A stretch of DNA of 64,000 bases from an uncultured Spirochaetaceae bacterium (GCA_944392965.1 CALXYM010000004.1:112419-176418); one strand, 5' to 3'; counted from the first letter of the stretch, positions 7,207 to 16,850 are shown. Made by a program: numbers and translations. Notes: a model not told the origin generated them from the sequence alone.

Positions 7207-8427
7207 ATGAGATTCAAATATGTATGCTCGGACTGTGGTGCGGTCTATGAGACAGATGAAATAATGTACCTCTGCCCGAAATGCAGCAAGGACAACGATG
7301 GAAAAACCTTCTCGAAAGGGAATCTCATAGTTGAACTGAGCGATGAGGTTCTGAGAAAAGCGAAGGAAAAGGAACACGTAAGGGCTGAAGACTTCTACCC
7401 ATATGAAACAAAAGATGAGGATGCATATCCCGTTGGGATCACACCACTTGTAAAAGCTAGAAGACTCAATGAGAGAAGCGGACTGAAAAACACGTTCTAC
7501 AAGATGGATAGCCAATTAATATCGGGATCTTTCAAGGACAGGGCAAGCTATCTAGTCGCGCAGCAGGCAAAAGCACATGGGGAGAAGAGGATAGCCCTTG
7601 CTTCAACGGGAAACGCGGGGGCCGCGATGAGTGCAGTCGGTGCAGCCCTTGGACTAGACATAGTACTCTTTGTTCCTGAAAGTGCTCCCATAAATAAGCT
7701 AATGCAGTCCGTTCTCTACGGGGCACATGTGATTCCTGTGAAAGGAAGCTATGATGATGCGTTCGCCCTCTCAATCGAATATACCAAAACTTTCGGCGGA
7801 ATAAACCGTAACACGGCATATAATCCAATGACGATAGAGGGGAAGAAGAGTATCTCAATCGAGCTCTTCGAACAGATGGGAAGGAAAGCTCCCGATGCGG
7901 TTTATGTCCCTGTAGGAGACGGGTGCATCATTGCCGGTGTCGCAAAGGGGTTCATAGACCTCAAGAGAGCTGGACTTATAGACACCCTGCCCCATCTCAT
8001 ATGTTCCCAGAGTGTTAAATCCAATGCGATATCGAAAGCATTCAAGGATGGTAAATTCCTGCCGGTAAAGGCCACAACAAGGGCCGACAGCATCTCTGTC
8101 GGACTTCCGGCGAACGGTAGGATGGCAGTCAGATACATAAAAGAGAGCGAGGGATGGTGCGTCGAAGTCGAGGATGAGGATATCCTGAATGCACAACTGG
8201 AGCTTGCCCATGATGCGGGGCTTCTCGTAGAACCGGCTGCCGCCTGTGCATATGCCGCATATAAAAAGGATGCTGATAACATCAGGAGAAAACTTGGAAA
8301 GGATGCATCCATCGTGGTACTCCTTACAGGTACGGGCTTTAAGGATATGGCGGCATTCGATGGAAAAGTAAGACTACCAGAGGCCATCGATCCTACGCTG
8401 GAAGCGGTCAGGGAAATACATTTTTAA
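7207..8427 (+). CDS. thrC: threonine synthase
   Basis: A 406-residue PLP enzyme that converts O-phosphohomoserine to threonine, the last step of threonine biosynthesis in the cytoplasm. An N-terminal zinc-ribbon-like segment has paired CxxC motifs (CSDC, CPKC) and is a normal feature of this threonine synthase class. GSFKDRAS holds the PLP lysine, ASTGNAGAA the substrate loop and VGDGCI the phosphate-binding region. AAGAGG precedes the ATG. No thrB or hom gene is in the window. Confidence 0.9.
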   Translation: MRFKYVCSDCGAVYETDEIMYLCPKCSKDNDGKTFSKGNLIVELSDEVLRKAKEKEHVRAEDFYPYETKDEDAYPVGITPLVKARRLNERSGLKNTFYKMDSQLISGSFKDRASYLVAQQAKAHGEKRIALASTGNAGAAMSAVGAALGLDIVLFVPESAPINKLMQSVLYGAHVIPVKGSYDDAFALSIEYTKTFGGINRNTAYNPMTIEGKKSISIELFEQMGRKAPDAVYVPVGDGCIIAGVAKGFIDLKRAGLIDTLPHLICSQSVKSNAISKAFKDGKFLPVKATTRADSISVGLPANGRMAVRYIKESEGWCVEVEDEDILNAQLELAHDAGLLVEPAAACAYAAYKKDADNIRRKLGKDASIVVLLTGTGFKDMAAFDGKVRLPEAIDPTLEAVREIHF

Positions 8428-8445
8428 ACAATACTGAACTAAAAG

Positions 8446-8853
8446 ATGGAAGCCGTTGCAAAATTAATAAAAAGGATATTTTACCAATTCATGCGGATTG
8501 AGGGAACGGACATAGATACGGCATTCCGCATGATCTATTCGTCAGAGTTCTACGAAAGGCTGACTGCAGCGCCGTCAGCTGTGCACGAATACTCCGACTA
8601 CTGGGCTTACGACTGGATAGCAAGGGAGAACGGAATCGAGCCGAAAACTCCGGTCGAATGCCGCAAGACGGGAATAGATCCCGACAACGTCGTGGCCGCC
8701 TGCATACTATTCGAAGAAATCCGAAAAGATATGAACGCAGACCCCGCAATGTTGGCTCTCAGGTTTTCAAAACTCGAAATCTTCACTGGTCTTTTAAGCA
8801 ACTCGATGAGCACTGACGGAGCAAGAGAAAGGCTCTCCTCAATCAAAAGATGA
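8446..8853 (+). CDS. unknown protein, 135 aa
   Basis: No family is recognised. The protein is soluble, acidic and mostly helical, with aromatic residues clustered around HEYSDYWAYDWIA (about 47-59). It lies 18 bases after thrC and its TGA overlaps an ATG at 8850 that opens the next frame, so it belongs with the following KptA-like gene. By eye, base composition in 8.5-9.3 kb looks a little more GC-rich than in the flanking genes. That hints at acquisition but is not measured. Confidence 0.6.
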   Translation: MEAVAKLIKRIFYQFMRIEGTDIDTAFRMIYSSEFYERLTAAPSAVHEYSDYWAYDWIARENGIEPKTPVECRKTGIDPDNVVAACILFEEIRKDMNADPAMLALRFSKLEIFTGLLSNSMSTDGARERLSSIKR

Positions 8854-8869
8854 AAAAAAAAGGGGGGGG
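8853..8869 (+). repeat. A9-G8 homopolymer tract
   Basis: Nine A (8853-8861) run directly into eight G (8862-8869) at the junction of two genes. Slippage here would alter the spacing of the GGGGAAGG ribosome binding site to ATG 8883. If translation starts at ATG 8850 instead, it would shift the reading frame. Confidence 0.8.
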
Positions 8870-8882
8870 AAGGCACTTAACG

Positions 8883-9359
8883 ATGACTGACCAGGAACTC
8901 ACCAGATTCTCAAAGACGATATCATACCCTCTCCGCCATGACCCGATATCGTTCGGTCTTTCGCTATCCGATGACGGCTCGGTGCCTGTTGACGACTTGC
9001 TTGAAGGCATTTCAAAGGCGAAGTACCGTACGTTCACGGAAAATGATCTGGATATGCCGGGGAAGAAGCGCTTCATCATCGAGGACGGAATGATACGGGC
9101 CTACTACGGGCATGCAGTCGACTGCGAGGACTACTACGAGACCGATGAAGAGGATCTTGCCGACATCCAGAAAAAGAGCACGGAGGACCTCACAACGGAC
9201 GATCTCGGGGAATATCTGGAAGGCCTCATCCCACACGAGGAGCTGGAAAATCTCGTCCTGGACAGCGTCATTTCATTGCTGAAGGATGTCGGAAGGGTGA
9301 CCATCGGAGGTTTCGCTGGACACTCGGACTTCCCTCTTTTATTTCTTTGTGACATCTAA
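8883..9359 (+). CDS. KptA/Tpt1-like protein lacking the catalytic half
   Basis: The first ~85 residues match the N-terminal winged-helix part of RNA 2'-phosphotransferase (KptA): FSKTISYPLRHDPISFGLSL, the DDL...GISKAKYRTF region, and KKRFIIEDGMIRAYYGHAVD, equivalent to the RxxxGHS region. KptA normally continues into an NAD-binding ADP-ribosyltransferase domain with a YHGT motif. Here an unrelated acidic tail of about 70 residues replaces it. The protein (158 aa from ATG 8883) cannot be a normal phosphotransferase. It may be a degenerate gene or a reused RNA-binding domain. Start 8883 is preferred because of the GGGGAAGG upstream; an in-frame ATG at 8850 is possible. Confidence 0.65.
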   Translation: MTDQELTRFSKTISYPLRHDPISFGLSLSDDGSVPVDDLLEGISKAKYRTFTENDLDMPGKKRFIIEDGMIRAYYGHAVDCEDYYETDEEDLADIQKKSTEDLTTDDLGEYLEGLIPHEELENLVLDSVISLLKDVGRVTIGGFAGHSDFPLLFLCDI

Positions 9360-9755
9360 AATTATAGCAGAAAGGCTTGCTTTTTTCTATGCTGGAACAC
9401 ATCAATTCCCGAATTAATTCATTTTATTGCAATGAATTATCTGTCTTTTCCCCTGACAGCAGAAAACATACATCTTGAATCAAGACGACCATCCAGTCAT
9501 CATCGACCTATGAAAAATCAGGATACCGTACACAGCTCTTGACGAAATCTTCTTGAGGCTATCTGATCCCGTAATCATCTCAGTTATAAAAATATTTTCC
9601 TCGTTTTTTCAACATTTCTCATCCTCTGGGGAATGAATTGATTTTACAGAATCGGATTTATGTCAATAACTGATTTTCTGATAACAAATAACTATTGAGA
9701 AAATACACATTTTCTCTTTTCAAAATCAACATAATCCATTATTTTTCTATCTGTT
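9360..9755. other. intergenic region with a possible decayed minus-strand gene
   Basis: About 400 bases without an intact gene. On the minus strand, 9602-9482 reads EENIFITEMITGSDSLKKIS then SRAVYGILIFH. A neighbouring frame continues with VDDDWMVVLIQDVCFLL and stops at 9424. This could be a frameshifted remnant of a small gene, with no recognised family. The right half (9600-9755) is AT-rich and should contain the promoter of the activase gene; only a weak TTTTCA-17-TATTTT pair ending at 9745 was found. Confidence 0.3.
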
Positions 9756-12662
9756 ATGTTGAAGATTGGAATTGACGTAGGCTCTACTACGATGAAGGTA
9801 GTAGCCGTTGATGAGAATTTTAAACCGATATACAGCGCATATGAGCGCCATTATTCAGAGATATTCAAAAGAGCGGCGAAAATGCTTCAGGACGCTCTCG
9901 AAAAAATAGGTGATCAGGAAGTGGAGGTATCCCTTTCAGGTTCTGCGGGAATGGGGTTAAGCGAGAAATCGGGTATTCCGTTCGTCCAGGAGGTATACGC
10001 CACCCGTACCGCGGTCAAGAAATATCTTCCAGATACGGATGCAGTAATCGAGCTCGGAGGAGAAGATGCGAAGATCCTCTTTCTCAGTCACGGACTTGAA
10101 GTGAGAATGAATGGAACCTGTGCAGGTGGAACGGGAGCGTTCATAGATCAGATGGCGACGCTTCTGGGAATCTCAATGAACGACATCGACCGTCTTGCAG
10201 ATGGTGCGACAGAGATATACACAATTGCATCAAGGTGCGGCGTATTCGCAAAATCAGATATCCAGCCACTTATAAACCAGGGAGCAAGAACAGAAGACAT
10301 TGCGGCATCCATACTTGTCGCAGTGGTTAACCAGACCATAGCAGGCCTTGCACAGGGAAGGAAGATTGAGGGGAACGTGGTTTACCTTGGAGGTCCTCTC
10401 ACCTTCATAAAGAACCTGAGAAAGCACTTTGACGAGGCTCTCAAGACCACAGGAACATGTCCGGAGAATTCCCTGTATTATGTCGCACTTGGTACAGCGC
10501 TCTCCCCAGGAGGAAGGAAAACGACGCTGAAGGCGTTAATTGACGAGATAGGATCGCTAAAAGGCAGCGGGGATTATGTTAAACTTCCAGCACTTTTCAA
10601 GGACCGTAATGAATATGAGAAATTCTTAGAGCGTCATAAGAGGGCAACTGTGGAGATGACCAATCCCCTGACCTACCGGGGAGAGGCGTTCCTTGGAATA
10701 GATGCGGGAAGTACGACGATAAAATGTGCACTCATCGATAAAGATGAGAAGATGCTCCTCTCCCGCTACAGCCCGAACAACGGTAACCCCGTGCAGGCGA
10801 TAGCAAGCTTCTTGAACAGCGTGTATGATGACTATCCGGATATCATAATACGTGCGAGCGCTTCCACAGGCTACGGGGAAGAGCTACTGAAAACCGCGTT
10901 CAACCTTGATTACGGTCTTGTAGAGACACAGGCACATTTCCTTGGGGCAAAGCACTTCAGGAAGGATGTGGATTTCATCATCGATATCGGAGGCCAGGAC
11001 ATCAAGTGTTTCAAGATCCGCGATGGTGCCATTGATGACATCTTCCTTAATGAGGCATGTTCCTCTGGCTGTGGATCATTTTTGCAGACATTCGCAAACG
11101 CACTTGGAAAATCGAGTCAGGAATTCGCAGAGCTTGCAATTGACTCAAAAGCCCCTGTTGATCTCGGATCAAGATGCACGGTATTCATGAACAGCTCTGT
11201 CAAGCAGGCACAGAAAGACGGAGCAAGCATTGAGGATATATCCGCAGGTCTTGCTATCAGCGTCGTAAAGAACGCCCTTTACAAGGTCATCAGGGCCCAG
11301 AGCAAGGATGCCCTGGGAGAGAACATCGTCGTACAGGGAGGAACATTCCTCAATGATGCCGTTCTCCGCGCGTTCGAAATGGAACTTGAAAGAGAGGTCA
11401 TACGTCCTGAGATCGCCGGACTGATGGGAGCTTTCGGAGCTGCACTCTATGCAAAGAGGATGAAGGAGAAGGATCAGACTCCATCCTCGATAATAACAAA
11501 GGAGGAGCTGAGAGAACTCAATCCGAGGATCAAGAGTGTACGCTGTGGAGGCTGTAATAACCACTGCCTCCTGACAATCAACGACTTCGGCCTCTCTAGA
11601 CGGCTAATAAGCGGTAACAGGTGTGAGAAGCCTATTACGGGAATAAAGAAAGAAGAGACGAGCGAGAATAACCTCTATATGTATAAGCAGGAGCTTTTAA
11701 AGGGTTATATGACGAGGAAGGCTGAGAACAGAAGGAGAAGGCTTGGCCTGCCTCTCGCCCTCGGAATGTATGAGCTCCTTCCCTTCTATCAGACACTTTT
11801 CGAGAATCTTGGGTATGAGACCGTGGTATCTCCGTTCTCCGACAGGGCACTGTACATATCAGGACAGGCTTCAATCCCTTCTGATACCGTGTGTTTCCCT
11901 GCAAAGTTGATGCATGGTGCAATTGAGTACCTGAAGAAACAGAAGGTGGACATGATCTTCATCCCAGCCTCCTCCTATAATGTGGATGAGGAAAAGGGAA
12001 CGAACCATTTCAACTGTCCCATCGTAGCCTATTATGGAGAGGTCATCAGAGGAAACCAGGATCTGGAAGGAATACCCCTTGCCCTGCCCTACCTCTCCCT
12101 TGAGAATCCGAAAGTATTTGCAAAGAGGATCGCAGATACGTTCAGCCTCGATAAGAAAGAGGTTTTCAAAGCAACGAAGAAAGCATTTACGGAACTTGAG
12201 CTTTATCACAAGAAGGTAATTGCCAAAGGTGAGAAGATCATGGAAAAGGCAAGAAAGGAAGGACGGCACATCATAGTGCTCTCAGGTAGGCCATACCACG
12301 TTGATCCTGAGATCAACCATGGTATAGACCGTCTGCTTGTAAGTCTTAATGCCTCCGTCATCACCGAAGACAGCATAAGTTACAAGACGGAGAAAAGGGA
12401 TGTGGGTGTCCTGAATCAATGGACATATCATGCACGTCTTTATGATGCCGCACATTATATCGCGGATAAGAAGGACATGGACCTTGTCCAGCTCGTCTCC
12501 TTCGGCTGTGGCCTTGATGCGGTCACGACCGATGAGGTGAGAGATATCCTGCGCTCAGAGGACAAGATATACACGCAGATAAAGATCGATGAGATAACAA
12601 ACCTCGGAGCTGTAAAGATCAGGTTAAGAAGCCTTTTTGCCGCAATGGAGATGAAGGAATAA
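9756..12662 (+). CDS. acyl-CoA dehydratase activase-like ATPase, two activase modules plus DUF2229
   Basis: A 968-residue protein with two tandem BadF/BcrA/HgdC-type ASKHA ATPase modules. Module 1 starts GIDVGSTTMK and has the cysteine pair in NGTCAGGTGAF and SRCGVF. Module 2 starts near residue 310 (GIDAGSTTIK) with NEACSSGCGSF and SRCTVF. These cysteines normally bind the bridging 4Fe-4S cluster of the activator. The remainder is DUF2229, beginning with a cysteine cluster (RCGGCNNHC). Family members drive one electron into a 2-hydroxyacyl-CoA dehydratase-type partner using ATP; the substrate of this long form is unknown. The next gene starts in its stop codon (TAATG). Confidence 0.85.
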   Translation: MLKIGIDVGSTTMKVVAVDENFKPIYSAYERHYSEIFKRAAKMLQDALEKIGDQEVEVSLSGSAGMGLSEKSGIPFVQEVYATRTAVKKYLPDTDAVIELGGEDAKILFLSHGLEVRMNGTCAGGTGAFIDQMATLLGISMNDIDRLADGATEIYTIASRCGVFAKSDIQPLINQGARTEDIAASILVAVVNQTIAGLAQGRKIEGNVVYLGGPLTFIKNLRKHFDEALKTTGTCPENSLYYVALGTALSPGGRKTTLKALIDEIGSLKGSGDYVKLPALFKDRNEYEKFLERHKRATVEMTNPLTYRGEAFLGIDAGSTTIKCALIDKDEKMLLSRYSPNNGNPVQAIASFLNSVYDDYPDIIIRASASTGYGEELLKTAFNLDYGLVETQAHFLGAKHFRKDVDFIIDIGGQDIKCFKIRDGAIDDIFLNEACSSGCGSFLQTFANALGKSSQEFAELAIDSKAPVDLGSRCTVFMNSSVKQAQKDGASIEDISAGLAISVVKNALYKVIRAQSKDALGENIVVQGGTFLNDAVLRAFEMELEREVIRPEIAGLMGAFGAALYAKRMKEKDQTPSSIITKEELRELNPRIKSVRCGGCNNHCLLTINDFGLSRRLISGNRCEKPITGIKKEETSENNLYMYKQELLKGYMTRKAENRRRRLGLPLALGMYELLPFYQTLFENLGYETVVSPFSDRALYISGQASIPSDTVCFPAKLMHGAIEYLKKQKVDMIFIPASSYNVDEEKGTNHFNCPIVAYYGEVIRGNQDLEGIPLALPYLSLENPKVFAKRIADTFSLDKKEVFKATKKAFTELELYHKKVIAKGEKIMEKARKEGRHIIVLSGRPYHVDPEINHGIDRLLVSLNASVITEDSISYKTEKRDVGVLNQWTYHARLYDAAHYIADKKDMDLVQLVSFGCGLDAVTTDEVRDILRSEDKIYTQIKIDEITNLGAVKIRLRSLFAAMEMKE

Positions 12663-13927
12663 TGCCACAGTTTACAAAAGAGATGAGGAAGGAAGGCTGG
12701 ACGATAGTCATTCCAAACATGTCTGAGATACATTTCGACATAATAAAGAGGATCTTTGAAAACTACGATATGAAGGTCCTGCTTCTTGAGAATAATGATC
12801 CCAGCCTCATAAATGAAGGACTTAAATATGTCCATAACGACATGTGCTATCCATGCCTACTCGTCATCGGACAGATGCTTGATGCGATAAAAAGGGGCCT
12901 TGTGGACAAGGACCACTGTGCTCTTGCAATCTCCCAGACGGGAGGAGGATGCAGGGCATCCAATTACTATTTCCTCCTTGTGAAAGCTCTGAAAAGAGCC
13001 GGACTGGAGAATATCCCTGTAATATCATTCAACCTTCAGGGAATGAACTCTAATCCCGGTCTGAGAATCACAAAGATGATGATTCTCCAGGCATTCACCG
13101 CCCTGATCTACGGAGACATGCTCATGATGGTCTCAAACCAGACAAGGCCATATGAGATCAACAAGGGGGATACCGACAGGCTTGTCGCGAAATGGACGGA
13201 TGAGCTTGGAAGGCGCTATGCGAAGAACAGAGGATATTTCGGACACCATATGAGGGAGAACCTTAACAGGATAAGTGATGAGTTCGCCGCAATAAAACAG
13301 GACAGGAGACCGAAGGTCAGAGTCGGTGTCGTCGGGGAGATTTATATGAAATACTCCCGGCTTGGGAATAATAACCTCAAGGATTTCCTTGAGAGCCAGG
13401 ACTGCGAGGTGATGCTTCCTCCGATGCTCGGTTTCGTATTCTATGGATTCACGAACGGAATCCATGACTCTGAGTTCTATGGGGGTAGAAAGAAGTACAG
13501 CTTCATCATCAAGAACATAGTGATGCCCTATCTTGAACGCTTTGAGCGCTGGATGATCGAAGCGATCGAGCGCCATGATATCTTCCACCGTCCTGCTACA
13601 TTCAAGGAGCTGGAACAGTACGGAAGGAGCATCATAAGCCAGGGGTGCAAGATGGGAGAAGGATGGCTGCTCACAGCTGAAATGGTGGAACTTGTAGAGA
13701 AAGGTTATGGGAACATCGTATGCACCCAGCCTTTCGGATGTCTTCCAAACCATGTCTGCGGTAAGGGAATGATCCGTCCGATAAAGGAGAAATACCCTGA
13801 GTCGAACATCGTCCCGATCGATTACGATCCGTCAGCTACGAAGGTCAATCAGGAGAACAGGATAAAGCTTATGCTTGCAATCGCAAGGGAGAATCTTGAA
13901 AAAGAACTCAAGGAGAAAGCCCGATAA
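12662..13927 (+). CDS. 2-hydroxyacyl-CoA dehydratase (HgdB)-like protein
   Basis: A 421-residue protein equivalent to the C-terminal third of the ~1400-residue activase/dehydratase fusions found in many anaerobes. Conserved features include NDMCYPC (about 60-66), SQTGGGCRASNY (about 96) and CTQPFGCLPNH near residue 360, offering several potential 4Fe-4S ligands. Its start overlaps the stop of the activase gene by one base, so the two products are made together and presumably form one complex. The last 20 bases overlap the 3' end of the convergent modC. The exact reaction is not known for this family. Confidence 0.8.
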   Translation: MPQFTKEMRKEGWTIVIPNMSEIHFDIIKRIFENYDMKVLLLENNDPSLINEGLKYVHNDMCYPCLLVIGQMLDAIKRGLVDKDHCALAISQTGGGCRASNYYFLLVKALKRAGLENIPVISFNLQGMNSNPGLRITKMMILQAFTALIYGDMLMMVSNQTRPYEINKGDTDRLVAKWTDELGRRYAKNRGYFGHHMRENLNRISDEFAAIKQDRRPKVRVGVVGEIYMKYSRLGNNNLKDFLESQDCEVMLPPMLGFVFYGFTNGIHDSEFYGGRKKYSFIIKNIVMPYLERFERWMIEAIERHDIFHRPATFKELEQYGRSIISQGCKMGEGWLLTAEMVELVEKGYGNIVCTQPFGCLPNHVCGKGMIRPIKEKYPESNIVPIDYDPSATKVNQENRIKLMLAIARENLEKELKEKAR

Positions 13928-14897
13928 GGCTCTTTTCATCAAAAAATATTCTCTCTCCAACCTTTACGCCTCTGTCAAAAGAGGCGTATATTTCACTTCC
14001 TCCTTCAGTGACTAGTACATAATGACACTTCTCTATTCCCTCATCGATCCTTCTGATACGGCAATCTACATGGTATTCTCCGGATGAGGGGGAAAACGCG
14101 TCACTTCTCAGAGCGACAAAAGGATGTTTGAAATGACCAAGATCAATATTCCAGTCCCGGATAAGACCGTCTTGGACTTCTTTTATGTTCCTTATTCCAA
14201 GTAGAGATGCTCCTCGTCTCGTTGAGGGGGTGAAATAAAGAATATCATTCCTTCCATGCTCGACAACACTTCCATTTTCGAGCAGGTAAGTATAAGAACT
14301 CATATAATAAGCCTCTTCCATGTCATGGGTGACTATTATTGCAGTCTTCCCGCTCTTTTCTATAAGAGTCCGCATCTCATTCCTCAGATTCTCCCTCAGT
14401 GCACTGTCAAGGGCAGAAAAAGGTTCATCAAGCAATATGATATCCGGATCCATCATCAATAGACGGGCAAGGGCCACCCTCTGCTTCTCTCCACCAGAGA
14501 GCATCGCAGGCATCCTCTTCAGCAGGTGTTTTATCCCCAGCAACGTGGCATACTTATCTGCAAGTGTCTCCTTCTCCTTCTTTGAAGAACCGCTTAGTGC
14601 GATAGTCATGTTCTTATAGACGTTCATCGTCGGAAAGAGCGCGTAGTTCTGGAAAAGGTAGCCCACCCTCCTCTTCTGAGGTGGAATATCTATTCCCTTC
14701 TCGCTATCAAAGAGAACACGATCTCCTATTCTAACGACTCCCCTGTCCGGTCTTATTATCCCGGCAAGAATCCTGAGAAAGACGCTCTTTCCCGACCCAG
14801 AAGGGCCTAAGAGTGTGGTAAGGGAAGCATCAGAGGAATACGAAATGGAGAAATTGAAGGAGGGAAAACTCTTCTCAACATCTAAGATAACGTTCAT
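13908..14897 (-). CDS. modC: molybdate ABC transporter ATP-binding protein
   Basis: A 329-residue ABC ATPase. Walker A is GPSGSGKSV, the signature is LSGGEKQRVALARLL and Walker B is IILLDEPFSALD. An FQNYALFPTMNV Q-loop matches the ModC/PotA class. A C-terminal TOBE-like segment (about 255-329) probably senses molybdate. It is the last gene of the minus-strand molybdenum block and overlaps modB at a single base (TGATG-type). It powers import of molybdate (or tungstate) through ModB from ModA. Assignment to molybdate comes mainly from the cofactor genes in the same operon. Confidence 0.9.
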   Translation of the reverse strand: MNVILDVEKSFPSFNFSISYSSDASLTTLLGPSGSGKSVFLRILAGIIRPDRGVVRIGDRVLFDSEKGIDIPPQKRRVGYLFQNYALFPTMNVYKNMTIALSGSSKKEKETLADKYATLLGIKHLLKRMPAMLSGGEKQRVALARLLMMDPDIILLDEPFSALDSALRENLRNEMRTLIEKSGKTAIIVTHDMEEAYYMSSYTYLLENGSVVEHGRNDILYFTPSTRRGASLLGIRNIKEVQDGLIRDWNIDLGHFKHPFVALRSDAFSPSSGEYHVDCRIRRIDEGIEKCHYVLVTEGGSEIYASFDRGVKVGERIFFDEKSLIGLSP

Positions 14898-15556
14898 CAG
14901 CTTCTCCTCGTCTTCTTCTCAAGAAGATTCGCAATAAGCAGGACGACGGTGCTTATCGCAAGATTTATAAGGACGTAGAAGAGAGCTGCTTCATCGTTAT
15001 TCGTCCTCCACATCTGATAGACCGTGGTACTGATCGTAGCTGTACGGCCCGGGGTGTACCCTATGAGCATGCTAGTTGCTCCGTATTCTCCAAGGGCACG
15101 TGCAAAGGAGAGGACGAAACCGGCGAGTATCCCGCTTCTGGAATACGGCATCATTACACGCCAGAATATCTTCGTATTCGACATTCCGAGAGTACGGCCT
15201 GCCTCACTCAGAGTCTCATCATAGCTTTCAAACGCGCCCCGCACAGTGCGATACATCAAAGGAAAGGATACGACGGCAGCTGAGAGCACGCCCCCGTACC
15301 ATGTCATTACGAACCTGATCCCGTATTCATCAAGAAAAACACCTAATGGTCGTCTTAATCCGAAAACCAGAAGTAGGAAATATCCTACGACAGTCGGAGG
15401 AAGGACAAGGGGAAGCGTCAGTACGACATCAAGCACCCCCTTTAAAAGCTTTGGAAGACGCCGTATGTAATAAGCTGCGAAGATCGAAAGAAAGAATACG
15501 ATCACGGAGCTAATCGCGGCGATTCTAAGTGAATTGTGAAGCGGGAACAGATCCAT
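14897..15556 (-). CDS. modB: molybdate ABC transporter permease
   Basis: A 219-residue inner-membrane permease with about five hydrophobic segments. It carries the EAA-loop motif EAGRTLGMSNTKIFWRVMMP that docks on the ATPase, and the family signature LPLVLPPTVVGYFLL. Length is normal for ModB. The gene starts three bases after modA stops and ends in modC, so the three are translated as a unit. Confidence 0.92.
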   Translation of the reverse strand: MDLFPLHNSLRIAAISSVIVFFLSIFAAYYIRRLPKLLKGVLDVVLTLPLVLPPTVVGYFLLLVFGLRRPLGVFLDEYGIRFVMTWYGGVLSAAVVSFPLMYRTVRGAFESYDETLSEAGRTLGMSNTKIFWRVMMPYSRSGILAGFVLSFARALGEYGATSMLIGYTPGRTATISTTVYQMWRTNNDEAALFYVLINLAISTVVLLIANLLEKKTRRS

Positions 15557-15559
15557 TAT

Positions 15560-16348
15560 CTAGAGCCTTGCAAAACCTACGGATTCGAATACAGCCTTCG
15601 CTTCATCTCCCTTGATGAACTCAAAGAAGTCGGAAGAGGTAGTACTGCTGCCCGTGTTTATCAAGGCCGCAGGATATATCACCTGCCCGCACATCTCAGG
15701 AGTAGCGGCATCAACAACAGTAAGCCCTGCTGAGAAAGCATCAGTAGAGTATATAATACCACAGTCCACGCTCAGTTCACTGACCTGGGTCGTAACCTCT
15801 CTAACATTTGAGCCGTATGTGAGGACACCAAGGCTGTTCAACTCTTGCTCATCAAGACCATAGTAATCGAAGATGAGCTGAGTATACTGCCCGACAGGAA
15901 CATCGCTGTTTCCAATGGCAAGAAGCACATCCCCGTTTCTTAACAGCTCGGCAAGCTGATCGAAACTCTCTATCCCCTTCCTGTTTCCCTCTCCGACTGC
16001 GAGTGTGACCTGGTTTTCAAGAAGATCAACCCTTGTATCCTCTACAACGAACCCTTCTGCCTCCATCTCATCCATCTGCAGCTGAGCCGCGGAAATGAAG
16101 ATGTCACAAGGGGCTCCTTCTCTTATCTGAGTACGCAGCGTCCCTGATGAATCGTAATTGGCTACGATGTTAACATCCGGATGATCGGCTTTGTAAAGCG
16201 TGATGATCTCGTCCATGACATCAGTAAGGCTCGCGGCAGCAAATACGATGATCTCATCTTGACCAGATGTCGCCGTCTCCTTCGCACCCTCTGCGAACAG
16301 GAGGGAAAACGCCATCAAGGTGATTAAAACAAGTGCTATTTTCTTCAT
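15560..16348 (-). CDS. modA: molybdate-binding periplasmic protein
   Basis: The chosen start is ATG 16348, preceded by a strong AGGAGG; an upstream in-frame codon at 16369 lacks one. The 262-residue product begins with a signal peptide (MKKIALVLITLMAFSLLFA). The mature part opens with IIVFAAASLTDVMDEI, contains YDSSGTLRTQI and PCDIFISA, and later has VPVGQY, all typical ModA positions that cradle the oxyanion. It captures molybdate or tungstate in the periplasm for ModBC. Confidence 0.92.
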   Translation of the reverse strand: MKKIALVLITLMAFSLLFAEGAKETATSGQDEIIVFAAASLTDVMDEIITLYKADHPDVNIVANYDSSGTLRTQIREGAPCDIFISAAQLQMDEMEAEGFVVEDTRVDLLENQVTLAVGEGNRKGIESFDQLAELLRNGDVLLAIGNSDVPVGQYTQLIFDYYGLDEQELNSLGVLTYGSNVREVTTQVSELSVDCGIIYSTDAFSAGLTVVDAATPEMCGQVIYPAALINTGSSTTSSDFFEFIKGDEAKAVFESVGFARL

Positions 16349-16358
16349 ATGACCTCCT

Positions 16359-16850
16359 CTACTCTCCACAGGAGAGAGCTGAATCTGAATTTATGACTTC
16401 CAATGCATGATCAAGGATATCCTCAATGATCCCGTAAGACTCCCTCACGGCCTTCGGGCTGCCGGGAAGGTTTATTATGAGACTCCTCTTCCTGATACCG
16501 CAAACAGCCCTTGAGAGGGCAGCCTTCTTCGTTATCTTGAAACTCTCGGACCTTATAAGCTCTGCAATTCCACTTACTTCCTTATCTATTACGGCGAGAG
16601 TCGCATCGGGAGTAAGATCACGTGCAGAAAGTCCAGTTCCTCCCGTCGTCAGAATAAGGGAGACCCCATCATCCGAGAGCTTTATGAGAGCTTCTTCTAT
16701 CTTGGATTTATCATCGGGAAGAAGAGTATAAGAAACCGGGAAAAAACCATCTCCTTCCAAAAGTGAAAGAAGAACCTTTCCACTCAAATCCTCCCTCTCA
16801 CCCCTATATGCGCGATCAGAAAGGGTTATCACAGCTGCACTATAGCTCAC
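16359..16850 (-). CDS. mog: molybdopterin adenylyltransferase (MogA/MoaB family)
   Basis: A 163-residue MoCF-fold protein with the signature TTGGTGLSARDLTPDATLAV and the terminal loop LPGSPKAV. It adenylates molybdopterin before metal insertion. The start is GTG 16850, with GGGGGAATAA just upstream and an 11-base overlap into the end of the moeA-like gene. Its position between the cofactor gene and the molybdate transporter indicates a single molybdenum operon. Confidence 0.88.
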   Translation of the reverse strand: MSYSAAVITLSDRAYRGEREDLSGKVLLSLLEGDGFFPVSYTLLPDDKSKIEEALIKLSDDGVSLILTTGGTGLSARDLTPDATLAVIDKEVSGIAELIRSESFKITKKAALSRAVCGIRKRSLIINLPGSPKAVRESYGIIEDILDHALEVINSDSALSCGE

